DNA of 64,000 nucleotides from CADEED01 sp964444835 (GTDB lineage: Bacteria > Pseudomonadota > Gammaproteobacteria > Steroidobacterales > Steroidobacteraceae): contig CAYUIT010000016.1 of the NCBI GenBank assembly GCA_964444835.1, positions 1 through 64,000 on the forward strand, read 5' to 3'. The notes beneath the pieces were generated by a model, which saw only the letters and a program-made list of their open reading frames with translations, was not told the DNA's origin and ran no database searches. A program made the position numbers and the translations under genes. Shown piece after piece: positions 1 to 9,255 of the stretch; position 1 is the stretch's first letter, and the number at the start of each line of letters is the position of its first letter.

Positions 1-918
1 GACGGCGGCGGTGTTTGCAATCGCAATGAGCGCGCCGAGCGCCCCGCCGGCAGCGGCTTCCGAGATGCGGCCCGACAAAAAACGCCAGTTCAGCGCGAGG
101 CCACACAGCACGCCTGCGCCGAGCGCGACGATCAGCGCCGATTCCTTTAGCGAGTCATGCAGCCAGAACGAAACGACGAGCACCGCTAACAAGGGCACGA
201 CACCGCGCCACACGGCCGGCAAGGCGCGCTCCTCGACGGTCGGATCGTCGCTGCGCGGCTCGAAACGCTCGCCTGCAGCAACCGCGCGACGCACCATCCA
301 AGTGAGCCACCAGTAGCCAAATCCCGCCATCGCGAGCGCCACGACTAGGCTCACTTCCCAGCCCGCATAAGGCGTCGTGCCGAGGAACTTGGTCGGAATC
401 CAGTTCTGAATTTCCGGCGACCCCGCCGAGGTCATCGTGAATGTCACCGACCCGAAGGCGAGCGCGCCGGCGACAAACCGCCGCGGCAGTTGCGCCACGC
501 GAAACAACGACAGCGCCATCGGATACACCGAGAACGCGACGACGAACAAGCTCACGCCACCGTACGTGAGCACTGCACAAGCGAGCACCACGGCGCCGAC
601 CGCGTGCCGTGCACCGATGCGTTCGACAATCCACTTGGCGACGGCGTCCGCTGCACCACTCGCCTCCATCACCTTCCCAAACAGCGAGCCGAGCAAGAAC
701 ATGAAGAACCAGGCTTGCACAAACCCGACGAAGCCTTGCATGTATGCGGCCGTGAAACTCGGCATGCCCTCGGCAGCGACTTGCGGGAACAACGCGAAGC
801 CGCTCGCGATCCCGACTAACAATGCGCACAACGGGGCCGCAATCAATAACTCGACGCCACGCATGGTGAACCACACGAGCAGCGCAAGTCCTAACAAGAG
901 ACCGAATAGGCTGATCAC
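1..918 (-). CDS. GntP-family permease (probable 3-hydroxybutyrate permease), C-terminus cut by window edge
   Basis: A very hydrophobic protein with many membrane segments. It carries the GntP hallmark stretches: GSLFGKVMEASGAAD, a following LACAVLTYGGVSLFVV, and SAGSPEIQNWIPTKFLGTTPYAGW. The family moves gluconate-type hydroxy acids by proton symport; members next to hydroxybutyrate dehydrogenase are commonly annotated as D-beta-hydroxybutyrate permeases. I chose the GTG at 918, only three bases after the stop of the upstream hydrolase, which implies translational coupling. The last gene visible in the operon running from the TonB receptor at 7606. Family sure, substrate inferred from neighbours. 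The gene runs off the window, so its length is unknown. Confidence 0.85.
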   Translation of the reverse strand, partial: MISLFGLLLGLALLVWFTMRGVELLIAAPLCALLVGIASGFALFPQVAAEGMPSFTAAYMQGFVGFVQAWFFMFLLGSLFGKVMEASGAADAVAKWIVERIGARHAVGAVVLACAVLTYGGVSLFVVAFSVYPMALSLFRVAQLPRRFVAGALAFGSVTFTMTSAGSPEIQNWIPTKFLGTTPYAGWEVSLVVALAMAGFGYWWLTWMVRRAVAAGERFEPRSDDPTVEERALPAVWRGVVPLLAVLVVSFWLHDSLKESALIVALGAGVLCGLALNWRFLSGRISEAAAGGALGALIAIANTAAV

Positions 919-921
919 GAT

Positions 922-2844
922 TTACTCCGGAATCACCAAGCGGCGACCGACAACCTCGATACGGGCAGCATCCGGTACCGCTTGAATTCGCGCATGGACC
1001 ACTTGACTCGGCGGCAACGGCGTTTGGGTACTGAGCTGCGCGTACAGCGCGTCGAGCGCATCGTTCAAGTGCGGCTGCATCGGCGTGTAGCTGCCGCGCA
1101 TGCCCGGCCAGGGCAGGAAGGCATCGAAATGCTGGCCGCGCGCGATCTCGTAGTAGCGCACGTTCAAGCCGCGTTGGCGAGCGGCCACATAGTAGGCGCG
1201 CGATGCGAAATTGACGGGCACCAACGCGTCTTGGCGTCCGTGTAACACCACAATAGGACGCTGGCCGACTCTCAGGGTGGCGGCCGTTGCACGAATGCCT
1301 GGCTGCACTCGTCGCTTGAGCGCCGCAAGACACTGGATCGCCTCCAAGCTGCGCGCCGCTGCGAGCGAGCGCTGCCCGCTCGCGTCAGTACGCACTAACA
1401 TCACGCCGAGCGCGGGCGGAATGCCGCTCGCATCGCTGAACGCCATACGCAGTTCGGTGTCAGTCAACGCACGTGGCGCGCCGGATGCATCGACAGCGGC
1501 GAGGCCATAGCCGCAGGGCATCGCATCGATGGGCGCGCGTGCATAGGCGCTCGCGTAGGTCGCCGCCACGCTCAGCGCCAGCTCGAGTTGCACGTTGAGC
1601 GCACCCATCCGCAGCGCTTCGCGCTGCACTCCCGCTGCAATCAACGTGTCGCGCGCGCTCGCCGCTCTAGCTTTTACGGTGTCGCCCGTCACGAGCCCCG
1701 CCGCTGCAAGGCTTGCGCACCATTGCTCGTGCTGCGCCCGACCCAACAATGCGACAGCCGCCAACGGTGCCGTACTGTCAGGCTCGGCCAGAAATGCGCA
1801 GCGCTGCAACTGTGCATGCAGCACGGCGTACTCATACAAGGCCAGCGGCTGAATCACGCTCCGTGCACCGCCCTCTTGCAGCTCGAACGAGCGCAAGCGT
1901 GTGCCGACGTAAACGCTGGGCTCTGCAGCGACCGCGCCGTCAAACAAGCGCCCGCCGTCGGCCTCCATCGCGCGCAGCACCGCGCCACCCCCATTCGAAA
2001 TGCCGGCCGCGATGATGAGTGTGTTCGCAGCAGTGAACCCTTCGGGCCGACGCGCCGCGAACTCTTTCCCTAACCACTCGAGCGCGACACGTGCAGCACT
2101 GACGACATATTCACCCCAGAGCGCCTCCGGGTTGTTACCGGAATGAAAATGCTTCCACAGCACCGCGTGCGGCTCACGCTGACGCAACGCGACGAGCGCG
2201 TGTGCGTCGGTCGGCGCAAACGTCAGGTACGGATCCGCGGGATCGTCGGTCAGCGTGCCATCGATTCGGATACCCAGTGAACGATCGACGTCATAAAGAC
2301 CGGTCCCAGTGCCCTTGTCGCTGTGCGCTACAGCGCACCCGCGGCGCAAGCCCCATTCTCCAGCCGTCGGGAGCGCACCGTAGATGCCGCGCGACCCTGA
2401 GGCGGCCACCACAACCAAACAAGGCTGACTCGGATCGAATGCGCGCGGAATCTGCAGCATCACTGTGCTGCTGCCGCGGCCGCCCGGTCCGCGCACCGGC
2501 GCGAGCAACTCCACCCCGGCAATGCGCAGCCCATCGATCGGCCCGTACGTCGTGCCAAACCCGCCCTCCGCCGACACGTCGATGAGACCGCGGTAATTCT
2601 GATAGATCGCACGCCGTCGAATCTCTTGGCGTGTCGGCTTCGCGGGGTCGGCGAATGTCGGCGCGGCGCCGCGCAGCCCTTCGGCACCGAGCCCCGCCGT
2701 CAGTAGATCGTCGCTTTGCCCGTCCACTTCCAAGCGCAGCGGTGGCGCTAACCACTCTGCTTGGGCAAGCGGGACACCTGTGACGAGGCTCACGAGCAAC
2801 AGCGCCGTGCAAAACAACATCGATCGCATGCGGGCCGCCATCAT
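922..2844 (-). CDS. D-(-)-3-hydroxybutyrate oligomer hydrolase
   Basis: A 640-residue secreted or periplasmic esterase that cuts oligomers of 3-hydroxybutyrate to monomers. A signal peptide is visible (FCTALLLVSLVTGVPLAQA, about residues 11-29). The fold is alpha/beta hydrolase, with the nucleophile in GISNGGG (Ser about 283) and a C-terminal block with HGRQDALVPVNFASR followed by GQHFDAFLPWPG, which supplies likely Asp and His. VVVAASGSRGIYGALPTAGE and SDKGTGTG are typical of this family (3HBOH). The start is preceded by GGAGATAGGCA. Its neighbours, a hydroxybutyrate dehydrogenase and a GntP permease, fit the role well. Confidence 0.9.
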   Translation of the reverse strand: MMAARMRSMLFCTALLLVSLVTGVPLAQAEWLAPPLRLEVDGQSDDLLTAGLGAEGLRGAAPTFADPAKPTRQEIRRRAIYQNYRGLIDVSAEGGFGTTYGPIDGLRIAGVELLAPVRGPGGRGSSTVMLQIPRAFDPSQPCLVVVAASGSRGIYGALPTAGEWGLRRGCAVAHSDKGTGTGLYDVDRSLGIRIDGTLTDDPADPYLTFAPTDAHALVALRQREPHAVLWKHFHSGNNPEALWGEYVVSAARVALEWLGKEFAARRPEGFTAANTLIIAAGISNGGGAVLRAMEADGGRLFDGAVAAEPSVYVGTRLRSFELQEGGARSVIQPLALYEYAVLHAQLQRCAFLAEPDSTAPLAAVALLGRAQHEQWCASLAAAGLVTGDTVKARAASARDTLIAAGVQREALRMGALNVQLELALSVAATYASAYARAPIDAMPCGYGLAAVDASGAPRALTDTELRMAFSDASGIPPALGVMLVRTDASGQRSLAAARSLEAIQCLAALKRRVQPGIRATAATLRVGQRPIVVLHGRQDALVPVNFASRAYYVAARQRGLNVRYYEIARGQHFDAFLPWPGMRGSYTPMQPHLNDALDALYAQLSTQTPLPPSQVVHARIQAVPDAARIEVVGRRLVIPE

Positions 2845-2847
2845 TGC

Positions 2848-3738
2848 CTATCTCCCTTGCGCATAGGCTGCCAAGAAACTCTCGAGCGCCGTGCGCACGA
2901 TAGTCTCATCCAGCGTCGGTGCGTGACCGCGCCCTTCCACTAACAACACCTGCAAATCCGGCTTCTGCGCTTGCATCTTCGCAACAGTTGCTGAGCTCAA
3001 GATGTCCGACATCGCACCGCGAATGAGCAGGGTGGGCACGCTGCGCAACGCCGCAAACAGCGGCCATAGGTCCGGCGTTGGGCCTGCCGCCCGTAACGCC
3101 TCACCGAGTCTTGGGTCCATGTCGAGCACGGGCTTGCCTTCACCGTCGTCGCGATACGTGGCGCGCACGAAGCGTTGCCAGTCTGCTACCGTGAAGTCCG
3201 GCAAAGCTGCGCCGTGCAGTATTCGCGATTGCTCGATCGCGTCTTCCCAACTCGTCACGGGCGGCAACTGACCGACATAGCCCGCGATTCGCGTTGCGCC
3301 GCGGGGATCGATCTCGGGCCCGACGTCGTTCAACACGCAGCCCGCCAGCAGCGCGGGCTGCAACATCGCCATCAGCATCGCAATCAAGCCGCCGAGTGAC
3401 GTGCCGATCACGACGACTTGCGGGACCCGCAAAGCCTCGAGGATGGCGAATACATCGGCCGCATACTGCATCGGTTGGTAGCGTGCGACTTGCGAATCCC
3501 ATTCCGAGCGACCACGGCCACGTAAATCCGGCGTCAGTACGCGGTACTGGGCACTCAGCGCGGCGGCAAGCGGCTCGAAGTCGCGGCTGTTGCGCGTCAA
3601 CCCGGGCAAACACAAGACCGCGGGACGACCCGCCTGTGCTGCTGCGCGCCGGTAGTCGCGGCAGTACAGCTTGAGGCCGTCGCGTGCCGGCAGATAGTGC
3701 TCGTCAAACGATACGGCTTCAGGCACGTGGGGCTCCAT
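2848..3738 (-). CDS. Alpha/beta hydrolase
   Basis: A protein of about 296 residues starting MEPHVPEAVSFDEHYLPARDG. The frame is open further upstream, but that part has no family-like sequence and lies inside the ligase gene, so I take the ATG at 3738, which overlaps the ligase stop by 20 bases. It has the oxyanion segment CLPGLTRNSRDF, the nucleophile elbow GTSLGG, RVLTPDLRGRGRSEWD, and a late His in GRGHAPTLDE. It resembles cytosolic ester or lactone hydrolases; there is no signal peptide. The exact substrate is unknown; an acyl ester or thioester related to hydroxyalkanoate breakdown is possible. Its stop lies 3 bases before the next gene. Confidence 0.85.
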   Translation of the reverse strand: MEPHVPEAVSFDEHYLPARDGLKLYCRDYRRAAAQAGRPAVLCLPGLTRNSRDFEPLAAALSAQYRVLTPDLRGRGRSEWDSQVARYQPMQYAADVFAILEALRVPQVVVIGTSLGGLIAMLMAMLQPALLAGCVLNDVGPEIDPRGATRIAGYVGQLPPVTSWEDAIEQSRILHGAALPDFTVADWQRFVRATYRDDGEGKPVLDMDPRLGEALRAAGPTPDLWPLFAALRSVPTLLIRGAMSDILSSATVAKMQAQKPDLQVLLVEGRGHAPTLDETIVRTALESFLAAYAQGR

Positions 3739-5305
3739 ACACACTGCGCAATTCGCGCTTGAGTATCTTGCCATTGGGATTGCGCGGCAGCGCATCGACG
3801 AGCACGACGTCGGCGATTCGTTGTTGCCGTCCGACGCGTTCGTTAGTCCAATCCCGTAGCAGGCTGCGGAGAGCATCGACTGACTCCAGCGGCGCGCTCC
3901 GCGGCACGACGATGGCAAGCGGCGTTTCGCCCCACTTCTCACTCGGTACGCCAATCACGGCGACCTCACTCACCTGCGGATGCTGCAGCAGCACCGTCTC
4001 AATATCGGCGGGATAGATGTTCTGGCCGCCCGAGATGATCATGTCCTTCTTGCGATCGACCAGATACAAGAAACCATCTGCGTCGACACGCCCGACATCG
4101 CCCGTGCGCAACCAACGTCGTCCCGCAGTATCGACCCAGGTGGCCTCGGCATTCGCATCGTCGCGATGCAGATAGCCAGCCATGACGATGCGGCCACGGC
4201 TCACGATCTCGCCCGCGACACCTGGCGGCACTTCGCAATTGGATTCGTCGAGGATCTTGATATCGGTGCCCGGCAGCGGTCGCCCGACGGACGCGATCTT
4301 GTCGAACGCATCCTCTGGCGCGAGCGTTGTGATGACTCCCTCCGTTAGGCCATACAACTCGATAAACTGACAACCCAGTTCGCCCAATGCACGACGTTTC
4401 AGTGCTTCCGGCATCGGTGAGCCGCAGCACATGAGGCTTTGCAACGAGCGCAAGTCGTGCCGCGCGAAATCCGGATGCTCGAGCAAGCGTTGGTATTGCA
4501 GTGGCACCATTGAGCCGTGCGTGACGCGCTCGCGCTCGATCGTGGCCAACGTGCGTGCCGCGTCGAAACCCGCTTCGATCACCAGCGTGCCGCCCACCAA
4601 GATCGTCGACAACATGCTGGCCCAGCTGATATTCGAATACAGCCCGAGGTTGCACAATGTGACCGCACCGCTGTGGTAGCGCAGCGCAAGCGCGATGTCG
4701 CTGGCCCAATCGAGTCGGCGGCGGTGCGTGTGCACGATGCCTTTCGGCAAGCCCGTGGTGCCGGAGCTGTAAATGATGTTGCAAGGTGCGTCTGGATCGA
4801 TGCTCGTTAGCGGCGTCGCATCGCCGACCGCTGCCTGCAACCAATCGCTGAACACTTGCCACGGCGGCGCGCCCGCAATCGGCGGACCCACAGGCTCGAC
4901 TGCGATCCACTGCCGGACGCCGTGGGCACCGCGGCCGTTCAGCGTAAAGCGCGCGCAATGCTCGTGCGAAGCGATGACCACGGTCGCCGCACAATCCTCC
5001 AGCATCGCACCCATCGCCGCATCGCTGACCGACACGTTCAACGGCACAACGACGCAACCAGCACGCATCGCGCCAAACATGGCGACCGCCATCTCGATGC
5101 CGTTACGCATCACGACGAGCACGGCATCGCCCGAGTGTGCGCCTGAGGCACGCAGCGCCCGCGCAACGCGCTCGCACTCGCTCGCGAACTGCCGCCAGCT
5201 CAGGCGTTGCTCGTCGCACACGAGCGCTGCCCGTGAGCCACGCCAGCGCCCCTGCAGATCGATCAGCTCTGGCAGCAGCAGCGGCGGCGCGTCGAACCAA
5301 GCCAT
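3719..5305 (-). CDS. AMP-dependent acyl-CoA synthetase/ligase
   Basis: A 528-residue ANL-superfamily enzyme that activates a carboxylic acid to its acyl-CoA through an acyl-adenylate. The P-loop YSSGTTGLPKG is at residues 179-189, followed by ELYGLTEG, TGDVGRVDADGFLYLVDRKKDMIISGGQNIYPADIE, and the C-terminal catalytic Lys in NPNGKILKREL. The length is right for medium or long-chain fatty-acyl ligases and too short for acetoacetyl-CoA synthetase (about 650). In this operon it may activate hydroxybutyrate, acetoacetate or another acid released by the adjacent hydrolases; that is inference. The gap to the receptor gene is about 30 bases. Confidence 0.88.
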   Translation of the reverse strand: MAWFDAPPLLLPELIDLQGRWRGSRAALVCDEQRLSWRQFASECERVARALRASGAHSGDAVLVVMRNGIEMAVAMFGAMRAGCVVVPLNVSVSDAAMGAMLEDCAATVVIASHEHCARFTLNGRGAHGVRQWIAVEPVGPPIAGAPPWQVFSDWLQAAVGDATPLTSIDPDAPCNIIYSSGTTGLPKGIVHTHRRRLDWASDIALALRYHSGAVTLCNLGLYSNISWASMLSTILVGGTLVIEAGFDAARTLATIERERVTHGSMVPLQYQRLLEHPDFARHDLRSLQSLMCCGSPMPEALKRRALGELGCQFIELYGLTEGVITTLAPEDAFDKIASVGRPLPGTDIKILDESNCEVPPGVAGEIVSRGRIVMAGYLHRDDANAEATWVDTAGRRWLRTGDVGRVDADGFLYLVDRKKDMIISGGQNIYPADIETVLLQHPQVSEVAVIGVPSEKWGETPLAIVVPRSAPLESVDALRSLLRDWTNERVGRQQRIADVVLVDALPRNPNGKILKRELRSVYGAPRA

Positions 5306-5335
5306 TGCACGCGCCTCAGCGAGTTGTTAGTCGGG

Positions 5336-7606
5336 TTAGAACTTGTAGGCGAGCGTCGCCGTGATCGTCCGCGGGTTACCGTAGAACGCCAGCACCGAGT
5401 TGTCCGTGGCTGCGCCCGGGAAGTTGTAGCCCGAGGTGATATAGCGCTCGTCGCCCAAGTTGCGGCCTTGGATACCGAGACGCCAGTGGTCATCGTCCGA
5501 CGTCCAGTTGATCGCCGCATCCACGAGCCAATACGCCTCTTGATCGAGCAGCGGAATGGCAAATTCGAACTGCTGCGTGAAGCCGCGATAGGCGCCCGAG
5601 CCCGTGAAGGACACCGCACCACCTTTGCCGAACAACGAGAGCGGCACGCTGTAGGTGAGGCTCAAGTTACCCGTCCAATCCGGCGTGTTCTGCACATCGC
5701 GCTGCGACGACACGTCCACGTTATTCAAAATGAACTCGGTGTATTCCGCGTCGATGTAGCCGACCGAGAGTGCGCCCGAAAAGCGGTCCGTGAACCGCAT
5801 CGTGCTCTCGAACTCGATGCCCTTGATCTCCGCAGCACCGGCGTTCGTCAACGTGCCAACGAAGGAAACCGGCGGTCCGGGAATGATCACCGATCCTGGA
5901 ATTTGCACGTCTTCGTAGTCGGCGAAGAACACCGCCGTGTTCATCGTGGCGCGGCCATCAAACAACGTCGACTTCGCGCCGAGTTCATAAGAATTGACGA
6001 ACTCGGGCAGGAACCCGGCGCGTACATCGGCGTTGGCGAAGTTACCGCGCGGATCGAAGCCGCCGCCCTTGAAGCCCTCAGAGTACGACGCGTAGAGATT
6101 CAGCGTTTCGAAGGGTTGCCACGCCGCAATGAAGCGCGGCGTAAAGTCGGTGTCGGTCCGCTCACCGAGGAACTGTGGCACCACTTGCTGGCCGCTAACG
6201 ACCACGGGCACGGTGATGCTCACGGCGGCGGGGTTGCCAAACAACGGTGAATTCACGCCGAGGAATGTCTGCCGAACGATTCGCGAGCGTCGCTCGTCAT
6301 CGGTGTAACGGCCGCCGAAGGTCAGGCTCACCGTGTCCGTAACATCCCAGGTCGCCTCACCGAACAGCGCCCATGTCTTCGTATCGACATCACCGACCGT
6401 TAGCTGCGTGACTGAGGTGAAGACGACGTCGAACTGGTTGTAGGCATTGGCGTCGAGGTAGTAAGCACCGCCGACCACCGTAAGCCGCTCGCCGGAGTAC
6501 ACGAGCTGGAACTCTTGGCTGAACTGCTCGTTCGTGTAGATGACCGGCGCGTCGAACGTGCGCGGCCCCGTGGAATCGAAGTCGATCGGCGAGTCCGAAT
6601 CGTCCTCGCGATACGCCGTGATGGAACGGAATAGCCACTGGTCGTTCACAGTCCAGTCGAAGCGCAGTTGACCGCCAAATGAATCGACCTTGTTGCGACG
6701 AATCGGGCCGAGATTGGTGATGCCGGCCGTCGTGTTGAAGTCGTCACCCAGCAATTGCTGCTGGGCGGTCGATACGGTGGGCAGCAAACGATAGCCGTGG
6801 CGCGGCGACGAATCGTCGGTGGTGTTATCCGCCGAGAAGGCAATGCGCAGCGCATCCGTCGGCTCGAACTCGAGCGACACGCGTGCTGCGAGCACGTCCT
6901 TGTCGTAGTTCTCCTCGCCGGTGGTGAGGTTGGTGCCGAAGCCGTCGCGCTGTAGCAGTGCAATCGCACCGCCGAAACGGAAGCGATCGTTCACGGGTGT
7001 CGACGCACTGAACACCGCATCGCGCTGCCGGTAGCTACCGACTGACAACCGCGCATTGAGCGTCGGCTCGTTCGGATTGATCCGCCGTGTGACGTACTTG
7101 ACGGCACCACCGATCGTGTTGCGCCCATACAGCGTGCCCTGCGGTCCGCGCAAGATCTCGATGCGCTCGACGTCGTACACATCGAGCACGGCACCTTGCG
7201 GACGATTGAGATACACATCGTCGAGATAGATGCCCACACCTTGCTCGAAGCCTGCCACGGGATCTTGCTGACCGACGCCGCGGATGAAGGCCGTGAGTGT
7301 CGAATTCGTGGCGCGCGACGTTTCGAATGTGACGTTCGGCGTGGATTGCGTGATCGCCGTAATGTCTTGCGCGCCGATGCTCTCGAGCTCTGCACCCGAG
7401 ATTGAAGTGACTGCAATGGGGACTTCTTGCAAGGATTCTTCGCGGCGGCGCGCGGTCACCGTGATCTCTTCGAGACCGGCGTCAGCGCCCTCCGCTGCGG
7501 GATCCTGCGCGTGCGCGGGCTGCAGACCGGCAGCGAGCAACAGCGCCGTGGCGGCCACTGCGCCTCCGAGTGTTTGAAGCGGCAACAGGCGAGCGCGAGA
7601 CGTCAT
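5336..7606 (-). CDS. TonB-dependent outer-membrane receptor (hydroxyalkanoate locus)
   Basis: A 756-residue receptor. A signal peptide (VAATALLLAAGLQPAHA) is followed by a TonB-box-like ITVTARRREESLQEVPIAVTSI. The plug contains NVTFETSRATNSTLTAFIRGVGQQDPV and IEILRGPQGTLYGRNTIGGAV, and the protein ends in a barrel strand with terminal Phe (RTITATLAYKF). It imports a substrate across the outer membrane using TonB energy. It is the first gene of the minus-strand operon with the ligase, hydrolases and permease, so the cargo is probably a hydroxyalkanoate oligomer or related ester. The promoter is shared with the divergent TetR gene and carries tandem operators. SD AGGGGAACG precedes ATG 7606. 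Confidence 0.92.
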   Translation of the reverse strand: MTSRARLLPLQTLGGAVAATALLLAAGLQPAHAQDPAAEGADAGLEEITVTARRREESLQEVPIAVTSISGAELESIGAQDITAITQSTPNVTFETSRATNSTLTAFIRGVGQQDPVAGFEQGVGIYLDDVYLNRPQGAVLDVYDVERIEILRGPQGTLYGRNTIGGAVKYVTRRINPNEPTLNARLSVGSYRQRDAVFSASTPVNDRFRFGGAIALLQRDGFGTNLTTGEENYDKDVLAARVSLEFEPTDALRIAFSADNTTDDSSPRHGYRLLPTVSTAQQQLLGDDFNTTAGITNLGPIRRNKVDSFGGQLRFDWTVNDQWLFRSITAYREDDSDSPIDFDSTGPRTFDAPVIYTNEQFSQEFQLVYSGERLTVVGGAYYLDANAYNQFDVVFTSVTQLTVGDVDTKTWALFGEATWDVTDTVSLTFGGRYTDDERRSRIVRQTFLGVNSPLFGNPAAVSITVPVVVSGQQVVPQFLGERTDTDFTPRFIAAWQPFETLNLYASYSEGFKGGGFDPRGNFANADVRAGFLPEFVNSYELGAKSTLFDGRATMNTAVFFADYEDVQIPGSVIIPGPPVSFVGTLTNAGAAEIKGIEFESTMRFTDRFSGALSVGYIDAEYTEFILNNVDVSSQRDVQNTPDWTGNLSLTYSVPLSLFGKGGAVSFTGSGAYRGFTQQFEFAIPLLDQEAYWLVDAAINWTSDDDHWRLGIQGRNLGDERYITSGYNFPGAATDNSVLAFYGNPRTITATLAYKF

Positions 7607-7621
7607 AATCGTTCCCCTCTA

Positions 7622-7659
7622 TTCAACGATTGCTGAAATCTAGTTCAACAGTTGTTGAA
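7622..7659. promoter_or_regulatory. Tandem near-palindromic operators for the adjacent TetR regulator
   Basis: Two related 16-bp elements lie in the divergent promoter region. TTCAACGATTGCTGAA (7622-7637) is imperfect. TTCAACAGTTGTTGAA (7644-7659) has perfect 7-bp arms TTCAACA/TGTTGAA around two bases. Their starts are 22 bp apart, about two helical turns. They sit between the receptor start (7606) and the TetR start (7733), the usual place for autoregulation. Binding by this TetR protein is inferred. Confidence 0.6.
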
Positions 7660-7732
7660 AAACAAGTCCCGATTGCGCGCCCTGCGATGGTGCGCCAAAC
7701 TAGCCACGCTGTTGCGCCGCTACGGATATCGG

Positions 7733-8494
7733 ATGAGTGCTGCCAAGAAATCCAGTCGAGCCCGCAGCGCGCAACCGCCAGCCCGCCGGCCGCGCGGGCC
7801 GCGCGCCACGGGCGCACCTGCCACCCGCGACCAAATCCTGGACGCCGCCGAGCGCCTGTTTGCGGAGCGCGGCTTTCACGGCGTGTCGGTACGCGAAATC
7901 ACGCAAGCGGCTGGTGTCGACGTGGCGCTGGTCAACTACCACTTCGGCAACAAGCGTGCGCTGTACGAAACCACGCTCGGGCGACGTGCGCAGTTGCTCA
8001 ACGACGAGCGCCTCTCGCGACTGCAAGACTGCATCGCGCGTTCCGCCCCGAATCCTCCTGACCTTGCGAGTATCGTCGACGCGTTTACGCATCCCTTGCT
8101 CGATCGTTCAGCGCGCGGTGGCCCGGGCTGGAAGGCGTACTTTGCGCTCGTCGCGCAGGTTAACAACTCACCCGAGTTCGGCGGCAAGTTGATGACGAAG
8201 TCGTTCGATGAAGTCGTACACGCATTTATCGAGGCGATCCGCAGTGCCTTGCCAGGCTGCGATGACCGCGACCTCTATTGGAGTTATCACTTCCTGTCGG
8301 GCGCTCTCACCTTGACGTTCGCGGAGACCGGCCGCATCGATAATTTGTCAGGTGGCGTGTGTCGCTCGGCGGATCTCGAAAGCGTGCACCGTCGCCTCGT
8401 ACCGTTCATCGCCGCAGGCTTCCGTGCACTGTGCGCCGACTCCGCCAAAGCTTCGGTGTCGCGCGCTCGACCGTCGCGGCGCAACACCCGATGA
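7733..8494 (+). CDS. TetR-family transcriptional regulator
   Basis: About 253 residues from ATG 7733 (MSAAKKSS). The frame is open further upstream, but that would run through the operator region. The N-terminal helix-turn-helix is clear: TRDQILDAAERLFAERGF, VSVREITQAAGVDVALVNYHFGNKRALYE. The C-terminal half is the ligand and dimer domain and resembles the CerR-like group (DRDLYWSYHFLSGALTLTFAETGR). It is divergent from the TonB receptor operon and overlaps the next gene by ATGA, so it is probably co-transcribed with the dehydrogenase. It likely represses the locus and responds to a hydroxy acid or its CoA ester (inference). Confidence 0.88.
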   Translation: MSAAKKSSRARSAQPPARRPRGPRATGAPATRDQILDAAERLFAERGFHGVSVREITQAAGVDVALVNYHFGNKRALYETTLGRRAQLLNDERLSRLQDCIARSAPNPPDLASIVDAFTHPLLDRSARGGPGWKAYFALVAQVNNSPEFGGKLMTKSFDEVVHAFIEAIRSALPGCDDRDLYWSYHFLSGALTLTFAETGRIDNLSGGVCRSADLESVHRRLVPFIAAGFRALCADSAKASVSRARPSRRNTR

Positions 8495-9255
8495 ACGCGC
8501 GCATCGCATTAGTGACGGGCGCCGGCAGCGGCATCGGTCGTGGATTGGCACAACAACTGGGCGCCGCAGGCTTCACCATCGCCGTCACGGATCTTGACGG
8601 CACGGCAGCAACTGCCACCGCCGATTCAATCCGCGCGCGCGGCGGACAGGCCACGTCTCACGCCATGGACGTCACCGATGAGACCAGCATTGCGCGCGCA
8701 GTCGGCGAGTTGCCGCGAGCTGTTAGCCTGCTCGTCAACAACGCCGGGTTCCAACACGTCGCGCCGCTCGAGAGCTTTGGCATGGAGCGTTTCGCCCGCA
8801 TGATCGATGTCATGCTAACCGGCGCGGCGCGCTGCTGTGCGGCGGTGTTGCCAGGGATGCGCGCAACCGGCTTCGGCCGCATCGTCACGATTGGCTCGAT
8901 TCATTCGCTCGTCGCTTCGCCCTATAAGAGCGCGTACGTCGCCGCGAAGCACGGCCTTGTCGGTTTCACACGCACGCTCGCGCTCGAAACAGCGGATACG
9001 GATATCACGGTCAACCTCGTGTGCCCGGCCTATGTCCGCACGCCGCTCGTCGATGCCCAAGTGGCTGCGCAGGCGGCCACTCGCGGCATCGCGCCGGAGG
9101 CGGTCATCGACGACATCATGCTGCGGCCCATGCCAAAGCACCGCTTCGTGGAGATCGACGAAATCGCCGCTACCATCGCATTCCTCGCCAGCGACGCCGC
9201 GCGTAACATCACGGGTCAGGCCATTGCGATCGACGGCGGATGGACGGCGCAGTAA
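8491..9255 (+). CDS. bdhA: D-3-hydroxybutyrate dehydrogenase (SDR family)
   Basis: A 254-residue short-chain dehydrogenase that oxidises (R)-3-hydroxybutyrate to acetoacetate with NAD+. TGAGSGIGRG binds the nucleotide; NNAGFQHVAPLESF, HSLVASPYKSAYVAAKHGLVGFTRT (Tyr and Lys of the catalytic set) and the ending AIDGGWTAQ are diagnostic for this enzyme rather than SDRs in general. The ATG at 8491 overlaps the TetR stop (ATGA). Together with the oligomer hydrolase and permease it completes a route from hydroxybutyrate oligomers to acetoacetate. Confidence 0.9.
   Translation: MNARIALVTGAGSGIGRGLAQQLGAAGFTIAVTDLDGTAATATADSIRARGGQATSHAMDVTDETSIARAVGELPRAVSLLVNNAGFQHVAPLESFGMERFARMIDVMLTGAARCCAAVLPGMRATGFGRIVTIGSIHSLVASPYKSAYVAAKHGLVGFTRTLALETADTDITVNLVCPAYVRTPLVDAQVAAQAATRGIAPEAVIDDIMLRPMPKHRFVEIDEIAATIAFLASDAARNITGQAIAIDGGWTAQ

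Noticed and set aside
155..1333. 392-codon minus-strand frame crossing the permease and oligomer hydrolase
   Set aside because: It overlaps two well-supported genes in another frame and is Arg-rich without motifs.
5324..6250. 308-codon plus-strand frame over the TonB receptor
   Set aside because: It lies wholly antisense to a clear TonB receptor, is rich in Arg and His as expected for a GC-rich shadow frame, and shows no family motif.
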